Positions 1 to 11,940 of a stretch of 64,000 bases of DNA are shown here, one piece after another (the stretch's first letter is position 1; every line of letters starts with the position of its first letter). This stretch comes from Macrocystis pyrifera. Its lineage: Eukaryota > Sar > Phaeophyceae > Laminariales > Laminariaceae. The notes under the pieces are model-generated. The model did not search any database. It saw only the letters and a list, made by a program, of their open reading frames with translations, and was not told the origin of the DNA. The stretch spans positions 6,543,361 through 6,607,360 of the forward strand of contig JASSKH010000017.1 of NCBI GenBank assembly GCA_031763025.1. Direction: 5' to 3'. Made by a program: the position numbers and the translations under genes.

Positions 1-1446
1 CCACTTCCAACTGAAATTTACCGGGTTTACCTTATCTTCGTTGCAAACAACTACTGCGCATTTCTTGACGTTCGCCGTCACCCTCCATTTCACGGTGTAT
101 TCTAGCGCCTTCTCTATTTGTTTCTGCAATCCTTCGGATGTTTTTGGTATCCCTACGAAGTCATCCGCAAACATCAATCCCGACACCGTATCTTCCCCTA
201 CCGTGATTCCCTGCTTTGCTCCCTCGACTACTACTATCAGGTCGTTAATATATATCTTGAATAAGTCAAGTGGCAACGTACATCCCTGTGCAACTCCTTG
301 TAAAAAATATCAACATACTTCGATATTTCCCCGTCCAGCATCACAGCACCTTCTCGCACATTCCGTCATCTTTTTCATCATTCTCCGCATCTTTCCTCTG
401 ATTCCTATTTCCCACAGTTTTTTCCACAATCCATTTCTCCATACTGTGTCGTAGGCTTTCTGCACATCTAGAAAGAAACAATACGTTGCTAGTCCCGCGT
501 CTTTCCCACCTTGAATAATTTTACCTAAGGTGTACACATGGTCTACGCAGCTACGGTTTGGCCTAAACCCTGCTTGCCCTTCGCCTATTTTGTCTTTCTT
601 CTCCATCATCGTTCCCATTCTATCGTTCAAAATCTTACAAAATGTTTTGCCTACAGTGCTTAGTAGCGTTATCCCTCTATAGTTCCCCGGGTCAGCCTTA
701 TCTCCTTTCTTGAATAAGTTTACTACTACTCCTTCTCTCCACCTCTTAGGTGCGTACTCGTTTTTCCATATCCAGTTATACAACACAACCATCATGGTAG
801 GCATTCCTTCTCCCCCGTACTTCATAAATTCATTCACTATTCGGTCTGCCCCTGCTGCCTTTCTATTCTTAAGTTTAGCTACACACTTCTTTACTATTTC
901 CCTTGTGAACTCTCTCTGTAACCCTCCCGAACCACTGCCTTCCTTTTCTGATGTATCTACGTTCGCCCCTGCCCACGCGTTGATTTCCTTCTCGAATTCT
1001 GCGTCGAACGTTTCGTTGGCTGTGGGTGTTCCTAGCTTTCGGTAATGCCCTACTAGTACTTCCCTTTTCCCCTTCGAACTACGAACCATTTTACCGTTCT
1101 GTGCTCTTAGAGTAGCTATTCCCGTGTCTGCCTCTCCTGCTTGTTTGCCAAGTATCCCTTTTATCCCTACCCACATCTGCTTCATCCCGCCCTCAAAGTC
1201 TTCATTCGTTTTATGTACTACGTCTTTCCATATCCCTTTCTTCTTCTTCTCTACCATTTCTTTTACTTCCTTTCTAGCTATAGCATATTCCTCCCACCCT
1301 GTCGAAGTTTTACTCGATGTATACATTGCGTGTGCCTTTCTCCTTGCTCTTATAGCCTCTTTCACTTCTTCATCCCACCATTTTACTGCTCTGTTGCATA
1401 CTATCAACTTCTTCCCTATTACTTTACTTGCTGTGGTCTTGACCAA
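1..1446 (-). pseudogene. LINE reverse transcriptase, one in-frame stop, C-terminus beyond window
   Basis: After a lysine-rich linker (EEVKEAIRARRKAHAMY) come reverse transcriptase blocks: NYRGITLLSTVGKTFCKIL, then GEGQAGFRPNRSCVDH, then FFLDVQKAYDTVWR (first catalytic Asp). An in-frame TGA sits at 312-310. The same frame stays open below it to the window edge, with QGVAQGCTLPLDLFK, then IYINDLI, and the catalytic FADDFVG box at about 174-154. The TGA therefore lies between the two catalytic blocks and inactivates the copy unless it is a sequencing error. Thumb and C-terminal regions are outside the window. Confidence 0.92.
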
Positions 1447-2420
1447 CTGCTCCCCATCCTTCTATTATCCTAGCTCCTGCATCACCCCTCTCTATATCGT
1501 TCCTTGTTGAACCTATTCTTTCCAACAGCTCGGAAAATTTCTCTGCATTTTTGGCCATCTCTTCCTGGAACTCTTCCCGTTTCTCTTTTACTTCTAGTTT
1601 ATCTGTTTTCCATCGATACAATTTCCTATCTCTTCTATGTTTGATAACTCTCGTCTGTTGACTGTCTGTCCATATTAGACAGTGATCCGTAGTTCCTATG
1701 TCCGCTGCACATACATGTAGTTCCGTTTCCTTACCACTTCCATTTTCTACTACTGTAAAGTCAAGGATAGAGCTTTCTCCCTTTTGCATGCACCGTCTAG
1801 TCAATTCCGGTTCTGCCTTTTTTACTCTGTCGTTCAACGTTTTCATCTCGTTGTGCTTGAGGAACTTCAACATCTCTTCCCCATTCTTATTCTTAGTTAC
1901 TTCCCCATACTGTCCAATGTTCTCATTCAGTTTGCTTGCCCTCCCAATTCTTGAGTTAAAATCTCCCACTAGTACTACTTCTCCTTGCCTCTTATACTTC
2001 TGTACATCTACTGCTACTTCTCCGAACTTCCTCTGTATATCTTTTATCGTATTCTTCGACTCTGGGGGCATATATATGTTTCCTAAGAAGTAATCTTTCG
2101 CTCCCCGCTCCCCTGGAATCTTAATCCATATGTTTTCGTCGAATTTAGTGTATTTGATCACCTCTATTATGTCATACAGGTATTCTTTGACTAGGAACCC
2201 CACACCCCCGCCCCCCTATTCTTGCTATTCTGTCCCTTCCTCTTTTTCCCGATCCATGCGTACTCTCCAACTTTGCATCCTATCTCCCCTCATTCTTTCT
2301 CTCACGACTCTTGAATTCCCACTATGTCTAGGTCGCGCTTACTTACTTGTTCGGCAATTTCGATTTTTTTTGCGCTCTTCCGTGGCGACGCCACATACGT
2401 TCCATGATCCTATTCTCAGC
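1424..2420 (-). pseudogene. LINE AP-like endonuclease domain, frameshifted
   Basis: This domain nicks the target DNA to prime reverse transcription. The start shows SWNVCGVAT near 2405. A block reading LDIVGIQES follows after a frame change, then GVGFLVKEY near 2200. The long open part (2203-1424) has VLVGDFNSRIG and, near its C-terminal side, GTTDHCLIW, the catalytic D-x-N and D-H motifs of exonuclease/endonuclease/phosphatase-fold LINE endonucleases. At least two frame changes lie in 2210-2400, one beside a C-run at 2206-2217. The reading frame ends at 1424 and continues one frame over in the reverse transcriptase. Confidence 0.85.
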
Positions 2421-2489
2421 CTCCTTTTCGTTTCACTATCTGCTCTAGTATTACCTGTTCTTTCTCCGTTGTCGCCACGAGTATTTCTG

Positions 2490-2973
2490 TTAATCTCTTC
2501 TCTGAGCATTATTTTCGTTTCCGTTCCTGTTCTTGTCTGCTTGTTCTACGCCCCTATGTTTCTCCCCCGCTCCCTTTGAGCCACTTGCTGTTTCCTGCCT
2601 CCCCCTACCTTCGTTCACCCTACGACTACGTCTTAGTTTCGTTATTCCATTAGCTATATATACTCTCCATCCTAGTCTTCTAACCCATGCCGACACTTTT
2701 TTCCGTCTCTATCCTCTGCCACTCCATGCTCGCTTTCAGCTTCAGAGTGACTCGAAAGTGTTCTCCCTCTCGTTCTACGTTTCCTATTGCAAAGCAATAC
2801 AGTCCTACTTCGTCGCACTTCCTCTTGAGCTCAATCTCTGTCATGTCGCTAGGAACTCCAAATATCAGCACTACTAGTACTTTACCCTGCCAATCTTTCT
2901 TTCTCAACCCACCCTTCCTCACCGTCTTTCTCCTAATCTCTTCCGACAATATCTCCAGCTTGTTTGTGTTCAT
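2490..2973 (-). pseudogene. LINE ORF1-like segment (putative RNA-binding protein), fragmentary
   Basis: A 97-residue reading frame (2973-2680) is followed, in another frame, by a 68-residue one (2696-2490). The first is rich in Lys, Glu and Arg (for example LSEEIRRKTVRKGG) and resembles the start of a LINE ORF1 nucleic-acid chaperone. The second is Arg/Gly/Asn-rich with NRNGNENN-like sequence. No zinc knuckle is visible. The call rests mainly on position directly upstream of the endonuclease. The two frames overlap by 17 nt, so one indel may separate them. Confidence 0.45.
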
Positions 2974-3879
2974 AGTGGTAGTGGGAAGTGTTCAAGTTAC
3001 TGGGACTCCTCAATCCTAGTACTCGTTGAGGGTCTGGTGTCTTTCAGTTCTTTTGCCAGCGCACCACACTAAATAGTGTCTCCAACACGGGCTCGTAGCC
3101 TGGAGCCAAGTTCAACACCCTTAACACAAGTACCCCACGTTTGTGTCAGGCGATCTGCATGGTAACCATCCTGGCGTCCCACAATCGTATCTTCTATCTT
3201 CTTGCCCCGCTGCTGTACTGGTTACTTTCTTCTAGGGAGGTCATTTTTACCGTGCAAGGTTCAAGGACGGCTTGTATAACACAATGTCTTACTCACACAT
3301 CGGGATGCCCCGTACGTCGCTTTCTCCGTCATATGTACGTTTCACCATGGGTAACTACCCCACTAATGCTCCCGAGTAGACCTTCACTGCCGAAAGCTTG
3401 GCCAACAATCCCCCCACATTTTGTACCGGCTTCTATCCTTCAAGATATCAAGATATCTACGTAGCGCTTGGTGCTCCTTCTCTTAGGTCATGTGGTCGAT
3501 CAAATGCAAGGTGTTTGTTTCATGAGTATAATAGGTATTGACTTAATGTCATGCTTCATCCACCCCTCCCCTTCATTTAGCGCTTGGTATGTGCACCAAA
3601 TGTCGGGGATTTTAGGAATAATGTCAGACCAGATTTCCACCGTCCAATGGAAGTCGGTATAGTTTTACGGGTATCTTACCACAAGACCCAACCTTCATGT
3701 GAATTTAGCATGTTGGGGTGATCATGCTGTATCTATGTGTGCGCATGTGAGGCGGTCCACCCTCATGCTCGGTTTTTGGTCTATATTTTATGTCATTACT
3801 ACCAGGATTATGATATGGGAGAAACGATTATGCCTTTTCAAGTTTAGGACTGGTTTGGGTTCGGATATGGGGAAAAAAA
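2974..3879. other. Intergenic, no gene recognised; probable LINE 5' UTR near its left side
   Basis: The stretch directly upstream of the LINE ORF1 may be its 5' untranslated region. A 107-codon frame on + at 3141-3464 has no recognisable domain and is not supported. Nothing else was identified. Confidence 0.4.
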
Positions 3880-3884
3880 TAAAA

Positions 3885-4380
3885 CTGGCTTGTTCAATTG
3901 TTTCATTTCTAAATCTGGCTTGGGTTTCGGTATCGGAAAAAAAAATGATTATTAGTTGAGTAATTTCATGTCTGAATCCGGGTTGTGTTATGATATTGGA
4001 ACAAAAAACTGGTTGGTTCAATTGTTTCACGTCTAAATCTGTTTTGTGCGTTTTTGGTATAGTAAAAAAGAGTTGGTTGAGTAATTTCATGTCTGGATCC
4101 GGTTTGTGTCAAGATAAAGGGGGGAAAAAACTAGTTAATTCAATTGTTTCATGTCTAAATCTGGTTTTTGCATTCTTGGTATGAGAAATAAAAGTAGTTA
4201 GTTGAGTAATTTCATGTCTAAATCCGGATTTTGTAATCATACGTATGAGGAAAAAAAAGCTGGTTAGTTCAATTGTTTCATGTCTACATCTGTTTTTTTG
4301 CGTTTCGGTACGGGAAAAAAAAAAAAAAAAAAAAGTTGGTTGAGTAATTTCATGTCTAAATCTGATTTGTGTTTTTGTGG
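3885..4380. repeat. Tandem repeat, unit about 62 bp, alternating two subtypes
   Basis: Eight units begin near 3892, 3955, 4017, 4077, 4138, 4201, 4265 and 4336. They alternate between a form with TTCAATTGTTTCATGTCTAA and a form with GTTGAGTAATTTCATGTC, giving a higher-order dimer of about 125 bp. Units are joined by A-rich linkers, the last being about 20 A. Open frames through it are by-products of the repeat. Confidence 0.9.
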
Positions 4381-4744
4381 GAAATAATTGTGAATCGTGT
4401 ATTCTGCGTTGTGTTTGCTTTACCGGTTGGTCTGGTTTCTGAGCTGTTGTTTGCATAGTGTCTATGTCTGGTCTGGTCTATGTGGCATTTGTGCCAGAAG
4501 GAGCAGTCTGTACATTGCATGTCTAGTGTCTGGTGGCTTGTTTTACAGCGTCGTCGCCACTCGACGCCAACCCATCCAGATTTAGAGGAGCGGGGGTGTA
4601 TATGGTGGTGCTCTGGTTCGTTCCACACGAGTTTTGGGTTAAAGAGGCGTGCAAGAGGGGGAAGAGGGAGGGGGCTGCTCATTTACTCTGGATTTGAGGA
4701 TTAAAGAGGCATGCAGGAGGAGGGGGGGGGGAGGGGGAGGGGGG
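4381..4744. other. Intergenic, purine-rich, no gene recognised
   Basis: This stretch contains TTTTACAGCGTCGTCGCCAC near 4540, which has a close match near 14840 upstream of the second 1.6 kb repeat copy. It ends in G-rich runs (4714-4748) that abut the repeat. Confidence 0.5.
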
Positions 4745-6358
4745 GGGTGTACTCGATATCGTGCATGGCCGTAGTCGTATGACCATAGACCCTCGCATCC
4801 TTACAATGCCGAGACGGAGCACGTCGAGTTTTCACCGACTCGGTAGACATTGCTTGCACCAAGCGCGAGGTGCCGCGAGGGTGCGCGGGGGGTTATGTTG
4901 TTGCGTCGTCCCTCGCGATTTGTGGATTGAAGAGGCGTGCAGGACAAGGGGAGGTATGCAGCTGCTTCGTTGCCTACGGTATTTGGATTGATGGACGCGG
5001 GTGGACGAAATGTTGCTAACGCTTCGAGGAGAGGGAGAGGCGCGACACCACTCACTCCTGTGCTACTAGTAGTAAATAAAGCGATTGCTTTCGCCCTTCG
5101 CCTGAGGCCGTCTGGGGCCAGCCACGTTGTTGCGATCGTCGTCAACCATTGTCGTCGTCGCCGTACATCCGTCGATGGAGGGAATAATTGTCTTCGGCTT
5201 TTTTCGGCCGGTTTGGTGTGTTGCCACGAGGGCACACGATTTTTTTTTGTCGCCGTTTTTTAGCTTGTTTTTTCGCTCCTTTTTTTTGCTCACGATGCCG
5301 TTTTCAGTCTCGAAGACTATTTATTGGAGGCAAAACGAAGTTTTTTCAGAGCTCTCTTTCCAGCATTCTTCCTGCTCTATACTTGTGTACTTCCTTGAGC
5401 ACCTCTTCCTACTACTACTCGAAGAAGGGTAGTATTAATAGTACCACCATCATTGCTCGTGGGACCAGCGCCGTTTGTCTTCTACAGTCGTAGTACTAAT
5501 ACTGCTTCCCTCGTACTACCAGTAATAACACTGCTTCCCTCGTAGTAGTAATGCTGCGTCTTTCCCTGGTTGCTTGCGATTGATGGTGATACCCGAGTTT
5601 GAAAAATGGGAGATCGATAAGAGATGGAAGCACGACGAGTTTTTTAGTTTTTGGTATTGGTCATTGCATGGTTGTTCTGTGTACAAATAAAAGATGCTGA
5701 TTGACTGCGTGTGTTACTGCTGTATTTGGTACGAAGGGTCTTGCGTCAGAAGGCACATGCTTGTTTGTGTGGGGAAATTGAGCAAAACATCATAGCGCAT
5801 AGCCGAGGGTATTTGTTGGCGATTAAAGAGACATATTCTGAAGGAAGAGAAAAGGGATCGGCGGGGGGGGGGGGGGGGGGGGGGAGGTAGGGGAATCAAC
5901 GAAGGAATTATCAGAAAGAAGGACCAATACGCGTATACAGGCAAGGCGTTGTCGCCTTTTGCTTTTCGTGAACCTTTAGAGTACGTAGCTCTACAGTCGT
6001 TTCGTTCCTGTAGATCTTTCCAGAATACACAGATGGATATACTCGACGTACCAGGTATACACTACAGTGATGGTATAATACCTGGCATTCGTTTTTGATG
6101 GAAGGTTATTGAGGTGGTACATGCATACCTGGTGTACTTGTGTGCTGTGCTAGTTGCAAGCCCTTTCCATACCCACGGGCACCTACTGTAATTTGAAGGA
6201 AAGTTTAAAGCCCTTAGGCACTGCTGTTGTACCCCACGTTTTCGGGGGAAATTACTTGAGAACAGCCCATTTTTGCAGTATACAGCGGTGCAAGCTGTGT
6301 TAATTACACAGTAAAACCCTGTTGATTCCATTTTAACTCGATGGCACCTACTGCTGTA
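4745..6358 (+). repeat. 1.6 kb dispersed repeat, copy A
   Basis: The copy starts after a G-run with TGTACTCGATATCGTGCATG and ends at CCTACTGCTGTAGG (6358). It is matched nearly throughout by 14900-16538. Shared landmarks are the ACCAAGCGCGA motif, the ATTTGGATTGATGGA segment, runs of TAGTA/CTACT triplets, a poly-G tract (5862-5884 here) and CCCCACGTTTTCGGGG near 6230. It has no convincing protein: frames open in both copies occur on both strands and change equally. No terminal inverted repeats or target duplication were seen, so its class is unknown. Confidence 0.8.
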
Positions 6359-9086
6359 GGCAGTGCTTTTATGGAAGGGTAAACGGTGGCGTGAAAACTG
6401 TGCAATAGTAGTAGTTCGTAGCCAACCCTTCTAGACTGCTCACTTGCAGGAAGTACAGCAGGACGAATAATTATGTGTGTAATAGGTCATGGCAACTGGC
6501 CCCCCACCATCTACAGTACGTATATCTATCTGTCTGTGGACGAACTACAAAGTATAGTATGTACAGCCAGCTATGTACTCGTATCTGGTATCAACAATAC
6601 CTCGTACACGTTCGTCATGTAAGGAGGGTTGGTGGCCTCTTCTGGGACCCAGATACTCCACAAGTATTTACCAACAACCAAAAATGACAAGTTGTCTTAT
6701 CAAACCGTCTCTTACGCCGTGAGCGCGCCGTTCAACAGGTAGGTAGCATCCATCATTGCTTGCGTGCAGTGCGCGTATCGTCGTGAAAGCGGCTCCTTGC
6801 GCGAGGAAGTGCGGGCACTCCATCCATCTGATCCACAGCAGCAGCAGTGTAGCACTCTGTCTGGTCGTTAATATAAGATGCGTTTACTTTTTAATCTGTA
6901 TACGAAGCGGTCCTTATATATCCACTCGGAGTGGTAAACCAGGTGTATCATACCTACGATACGTACCCAGTAGTATAGCCCGGCCACCCGTCGTACGATA
7001 CAAAGTACGCATGAGTGACATTCCGTCATTGCCAAAGATGGGGGGAGTGTGACGGCAGTTTATCGTGTGACTTGGCGATAAATTTGGGCGAAAAATTTGG
7101 ACGAAAACGCCGTGACCGGTCTTTGCTAGTAGGCAACTACTAGGTTTTAGTGTGGACACTCCGACCGTATACGCCGTGACCGCTGACTCAAATTTTGGTG
7201 ACGTGCAGTGGCTCCCCATCTTTGGTCGTTGCTGCCTTGCGAGACGCAGTATGATACCTGATACATACATCGTACGTATGGGTGTGTACTTAGGTACTGC
7301 TGCTGTAGTATAAGTACTCTGTATGTACGAGTACAACAGCGGCAGCAAGTATAGACGAGTGTGACATTCGGCCGTTCGTTGTTGCTAGTTGCGAGAACGA
7401 TCAAACTCCGCCCTTCTTCGTGCGCAGTGCTCCCACGAGCACGGCCCCGGATCATAATCTGCCTCTAAACAACAATAACGACACCTGCATGCAGTACAGT
7501 AGCGAGCCAACTTGATGTACTTGGTACGCTACTCTGGTGCGGAAACGTGCTAGTACTCGTATTCATATCATACCACATGTACGTATGTCAAGTTGATGAG
7601 CAAACCGAGCGAACGCTGATGATGATGATGATGACCAATTAATCGATAGTCTGAAGAGCCCGTGAGCTCGGGCCAAGCGGACAAGCGGACCCACGAACGC
7701 TCCTCGCTGCTGAGCAACGAACGGTCTGGCCCGACTCTCTACTTTCTAGTCTTCAGTGGAGCTGGTACGGTATTGTTCGGTGTGGATTGTTGCGGAGGAC
7801 GATTATTATTACTGTACGTGTATGTCTGTGGTTATTGCTTGTTGTCGGCTGGTCGGTTGATTGTTGGGGGTTTCAACTTAAAAAAGACGTGAAACGGCAC
7901 TTATTGCCCCGCAATTCATCCGCATCACGCGGTTCGTTACGGGATTCGCAGGCCAGCAGTCAGCGGCCCGAAGCTGCTCGCAGCAAGCCTTTCACCCAAG
8001 CTACGACAGACAGCAAACACCGTTTGCCGTTTGCCTTTTGAAGTTGCCATCGCGATCCAAGGAGAAAGGAGCCGAAACCGCTTGCCACGAGCTACGCGAC
8101 GATCTTACAAGAGAGGTGAGTTGGTGGGTGTCAGTTGGCATTTCCCACGCCCCAGGCATCCGGGATTTTTTGCAGAGAGAACATTCCCCAGGGGTGCCTA
8201 TTTATTATGCCTGTTTTTATACCCTGGGACAACACAGCGGTATCATAGCTTCCTGCTGCAAGAAGACCCCTGCTTTGATCTCGAGCGGCATCCTCCCCTG
8301 CACCGCCGTGCCGTGAATCGGGCACAGCTGTAGTAGAAGCCTCTCCTTCTCTATGCGGGGTAAGGGGTAGGTTCTTGGTCCTGGGCGAAGGGCAAAGAAA
8401 CGCGCGTGGATGAAACAGGGATGGGGGAAGATGCGCACAATTGTTGCTGTAGTTGACTGTCAAGTCCTCTGCGATGACAGCTCACTCCGAGAGACAGCCT
8501 GCTGGGTAGAAAATCGCGTTGTCCGGCGTGTTGGGACTTGACGTTAGCTTCGCGCTGTGCTCTTCCAGACAGAGTGGCCAACTTTGTTGGGGCAGTCAAT
8601 CAACTGACGGGGTTTGTTGTTGTAGTACGAGTCGTCCACCCCCCTCCTCTCGCCCCCTGAGCATGGATACCGAGTTTTGCGAAACGATCGTGTGTTCTCT
8701 CCCGCGCGTATGGTATTACAGAAGTACCAGGTAGTACAGTACACTATTAATAGTGCCTCCTATTATTAATAATACTGTGCCTGAGTCGTCATGGCTTCTC
8801 GTCTGCGTGGCATGATGCGGGTGCTGCCATATCCCCCCGTCGAAACGACACAGATGACGCCATTTTATCGGGTGTTGGCTACTGCTGTGGTAGTTGATCG
8901 CAACAATTGATATCATACATCCATGACTCTAGATGCAGTGGCCCGAAACGATCACACATCGTGCAGGGTTCCCCTCCTCCGCTGGTCCCGCACAGCAGCA
9001 GTTTTCCTCCTCATCGGGCCTCAGCCACTTTGTAAAAAACGGGATGCTGATTGTTATGTCTTGGATTGCTCCCGTACCTTCCGCGG
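6359..9086. other. Intergenic, no gene recognised
   Basis: Only short features are seen: a (GAT)6 tract near 7617-7634 and TACCAGGTA motifs (for example 8726). The segment 8038-8113 ends in AGAG followed by GTGAGTTGG and could be a small exon, but no protein family is recognisable and I do not call it. Confidence 0.4.
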
Positions 9087-9190
9087 TCATGTTCGTGCTG
9101 TGCTATGCTGTGCTGTGCTTCGCTGCGCTGTGCGGTGCTGCGGGGCTATGTGCTGTGTTGTGCTGTGCGGTGCGGTGCGGTGCTGTACAT
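9087..9190 (+). repeat. Imperfect pentanucleotide repeat (TGTGC/TGCGG)n
   Basis: About 100 bp consist of GCTGTGCTGTGC- and GTGCGGTGCGG-type pentamers. The complementary pattern occurs on + at 60576-60672. Cys/Ala-rich frames through it are artefacts. Confidence 0.85.
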
Positions 9191-11040
9191 AACAGAGGGG
9201 GAAGTACGACGCGTTGCATCGTTTTTTTCTCTGCTCATTTTGGTCACCTACAATGCCCATCATACGTAGTAACTGCCACCTACAGTAGTACCCACCTGGC
9301 ACTATTTACATCCAAGATATGAATATCAACTCTCCTTCATACCAACGGCTCGGGCGGAAGCATGTGGACAACCGAACAATGCTGTTGTTGTTGTACGTCA
9401 TACCCTGCGGGGGGGGTACAGATCGATGGCGATAGTCAGTGCGTTCAGTTTGTCGTTGTCTTCCCCGCCATCGTGAAATCAAACAGGTGTGTCCTCTATA
9501 TTTTGAATTTTGGTTTGGTTGATCGTGCACGATCTTCACACATACTGTAAGCACAGTAGTGTACGCGTCATATACCTGGTACCTGATACGTGGTGATATT
9601 CTGTACTTGATACCTGGTAGGTGTATCTTCTATCATACGTGCTCGTATACATTTGAATATACTTTACGCGAAGCCGACCGACAAAGAGGGACGTATCATA
9701 TTATTGCATGCTGCCTGGTCGGTCTGCCGTTTCTTGCGTTTTTAAGGGTAGTTGGGTGCATGGTGGTGTCTCTCTCCCGTGTAGCTGGCTTGCCCTGTCG
9801 GCTTGTCCAGATCGACGCCAGTAGACGGCCGATGGCTCATCCCGGCGCTCGCTCGTCATGCAACGTGCTTCGGGTACATAAGTGCGCACTTTGTGATAGT
9901 TTGCTGTACACATCTTCAGTTTTTTTGTTCGCCACCCACCGAAGCATCCCCCAAATCCGTGCCGCCCATGGCCCATCGGGCCTTGACCCATCGTGTATGC
10001 GTTCCGCGCAACCTAGAAAGGAAGAAAGGAAGGAAGGGCCGCGGTGGTGGAAGTTAATGCGCTACGTCAATATGCTCTACTCGTTCGGGCTGCCGCTGCT
10101 ACTGCCGCTGCTGCCGCCGCCGTTGCTGCTGTCGTGTGTTGCACGCATGTGAAGGACCCCGCCGCCCCCCCCGTCCCGCCAACGACAGTGTGGTGTTTGA
10201 GCCCTTCCCCTTTCCTCCATCTTGCGCCGCGCATCTCATCCTACGACACAGCGCCACACCAGTGCCTTCTTGCTTACACTCCCACCCCCCACCCCCCACC
10301 CCGGTCTCCCTCCCCGTTCCCCCCTCCCTCCCCGCTTCCCGTCCACCACCCGCCCCCCTTTCACCGAAACCTTTGACAATGTGAAATACAAGGACGATGA
10401 AGACATGGATCCAGACAAAGATCATGGGCGTTGTAGAGAAAATTTCTAAACTCAGGAACCTGCCACCTGCGGAAAGGCAGTGCTGCGCAGACAAATGGTC
10501 CAATAATGCTTGGGATCCAACACCGGCCTCCTGGTAAGTTTGCACGACGCGAAAAGAAAGCGAACAAACAATTGCTGCCACCAATTTGACATCGTCCGCC
10601 GCCAGTCCCCACCCCTTGTCATTAGAGAGGGAAGCTGTTGTTGTGCTCTCGATTTTTCAACGCGTAGTGTACATATTGTCATGTTTAGTCAGCGTTGAAA
10701 CCATTCTTTTCTGTGTCTCGAATTGTGTACACTTCACCGCCTGTTAATGTAGCTACGATGGATTAGCGGCGAACGTTTCAAGCGTGCGCTACAATGGCTG
10801 ACATAAATATGATACGTATATCACATCGGTCAAACCCGGCGACGGTATAGCCAGGGAGAAACACGGTGTGGTAGCTTGTTAGCTCGTGCCCTCTTTCGGT
10901 ATTTTCAGTTTTGTTTTTACGGCACCAGGGGAGGTAGGAGGGAGGGAGAGGGAGGGTGCGAGGGGGGTGAAGCCGCGGTCTGAGTTCATGGAGGGCATTC
11001 GCGCCACCTCAACTATCTCCACTCCAGTCGTTTCTCATGT
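9191..11040. other. Intergenic, no gene recognised
   Basis: It contains TACCTGGTACC-like motifs near 9580-9620, a (GCTGCC)-like tract near 10090-10125 and a very C-rich block (10262-10370). A purine-rich block lies at 10926-10965. No coding domain is seen. Confidence 0.4.
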
Positions 11041-11239
11041 AATCACGTGATAGCGGTCTCCTGTGGATATCCGCTGTTCTCATCCCAACGAGTGCACCCT
11101 CTTCTCTCTCGCTCCCTCCCCCCCCGCCACCCGCATGTCTCTGTCTCCTCCTCTCCTTCTCTCTCTCCGTCCTTCTCTATATTTCGCGTCTTTGTGCTCC
11201 CAAAAAAAAAAAACGTCACCGAATGTTTACAAAACACAA

Positions 11240-11474
11240 CGCAAAAACGGGACAGCCTGGGGATTAGCCCACGCTGCACGCTGTTCGGCCCGGTTCTCGA
11301 TGCCTTCGAGCCCGAGCCGCAAACACAGCTCTTTCGCACGTTCCCCGCTTCCAGCCAGCCGGATTCGCAAGCCACACTCCTAATCTTCTGCTTGGCAATC
11401 TGCCTCGGAGTTGCCTTGCTGTTCTTCTGTCGCACGGTGCGGGGCTTGTGGAAGGCGTACCATTGTCTGGATGG
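11240..11474 (+). other. Possible 5' exon with one transmembrane segment, unproven
   Basis: An open frame encodes a stretch ending in a hydrophobic segment, LLIFCLAICLGVALLFFC, then RTVRGLWKAYHCLDG. The last codon is split by GGTGAGCC, a plausible splice donor. The next strong coding segment on this strand is the OTU domain, so this could be an upstream exon of that gene. It could equally be chance. There is no family match. Confidence 0.25.
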
Positions 11475-11505
11475 TGAGCCAACCCTTCTGTTTATTGGTA
11501 TTTCG

Positions 11506-11702
11506 GCCTATCTGTCTGTCTGTTTGTAGGTCTGTCTGTCTGTCTGTCTGTGTGTCTGTTTGTCTATTTGTCTATCTGTCTGTCTGTAAGTCTGTCTATC
11601 TGTCTGTCTGTCTGTCTCTACGTCTGTCTCTACGTCTGTCTGTCTGTATGTCTGTCTGTATGTCTGCGTATCTGCCTATCTGTCCGTATGTCTGTCTGTC
11701 CG
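11506..11702 (+). repeat. TCTG tetranucleotide microsatellite
   Basis: About 195 bp of (TCTG)n are interrupted by TCTA, TTTG and TAAG variants. It lies just upstream of the OTU gene. Confidence 0.95.
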
Positions 11703-11940
11703 TAAAAATCAGATCCTATTTACTCATCTTCTCTCATCTTTCCCTCCTCCCCCGCTCGATATCACCACCACTACCTTCACCGCTGCCACCACCACTATCA
11801 TCAACAATGCGTAGTCCTACCGCCTTACCGACCCTATGCCCCCCCCCCCCCTTGTTATGCTGCCCACGGCACAACACGTACCAGTCACAATCGACTTCGA
11901 TATCGACAGCGCTCCTTCAACATACCCTCTTATTTTGACG

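Larger units (their letters stand above)
1..2973 (-). mobile_element. LINE-type non-LTR retrotransposon, decayed, cut by the window edge
   Basis: The minus strand carries, in order, an ORF1-like segment (2973-2490), an AP-endonuclease domain (about 2420-1424) and a reverse transcriptase (1446-1). This is the order expected of an autonomous LINE of the L1/RTE/CR1 type. Several frame changes and one in-frame TGA show that this copy is dead or badly sequenced. The 3' end, poly-A or other tail and target duplication are outside the window. The clade is not assigned because that needs an alignment. Confidence 0.88.

Noticed and set aside
3141..3464. A 107-residue frame on +
   Set aside because: It has no domain, start context or conservation evidence.
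4801..5235. A conserved open frame shared by the two 1.6 kb repeats
   Set aside because: Frames on both strands are open in both copies and change at similar rates, so there is no coding signature.
11411..11938. A 175-residue frame rich in Cys, Val and Leu
   Set aside because: It is mostly a translation of the TCTG microsatellite.
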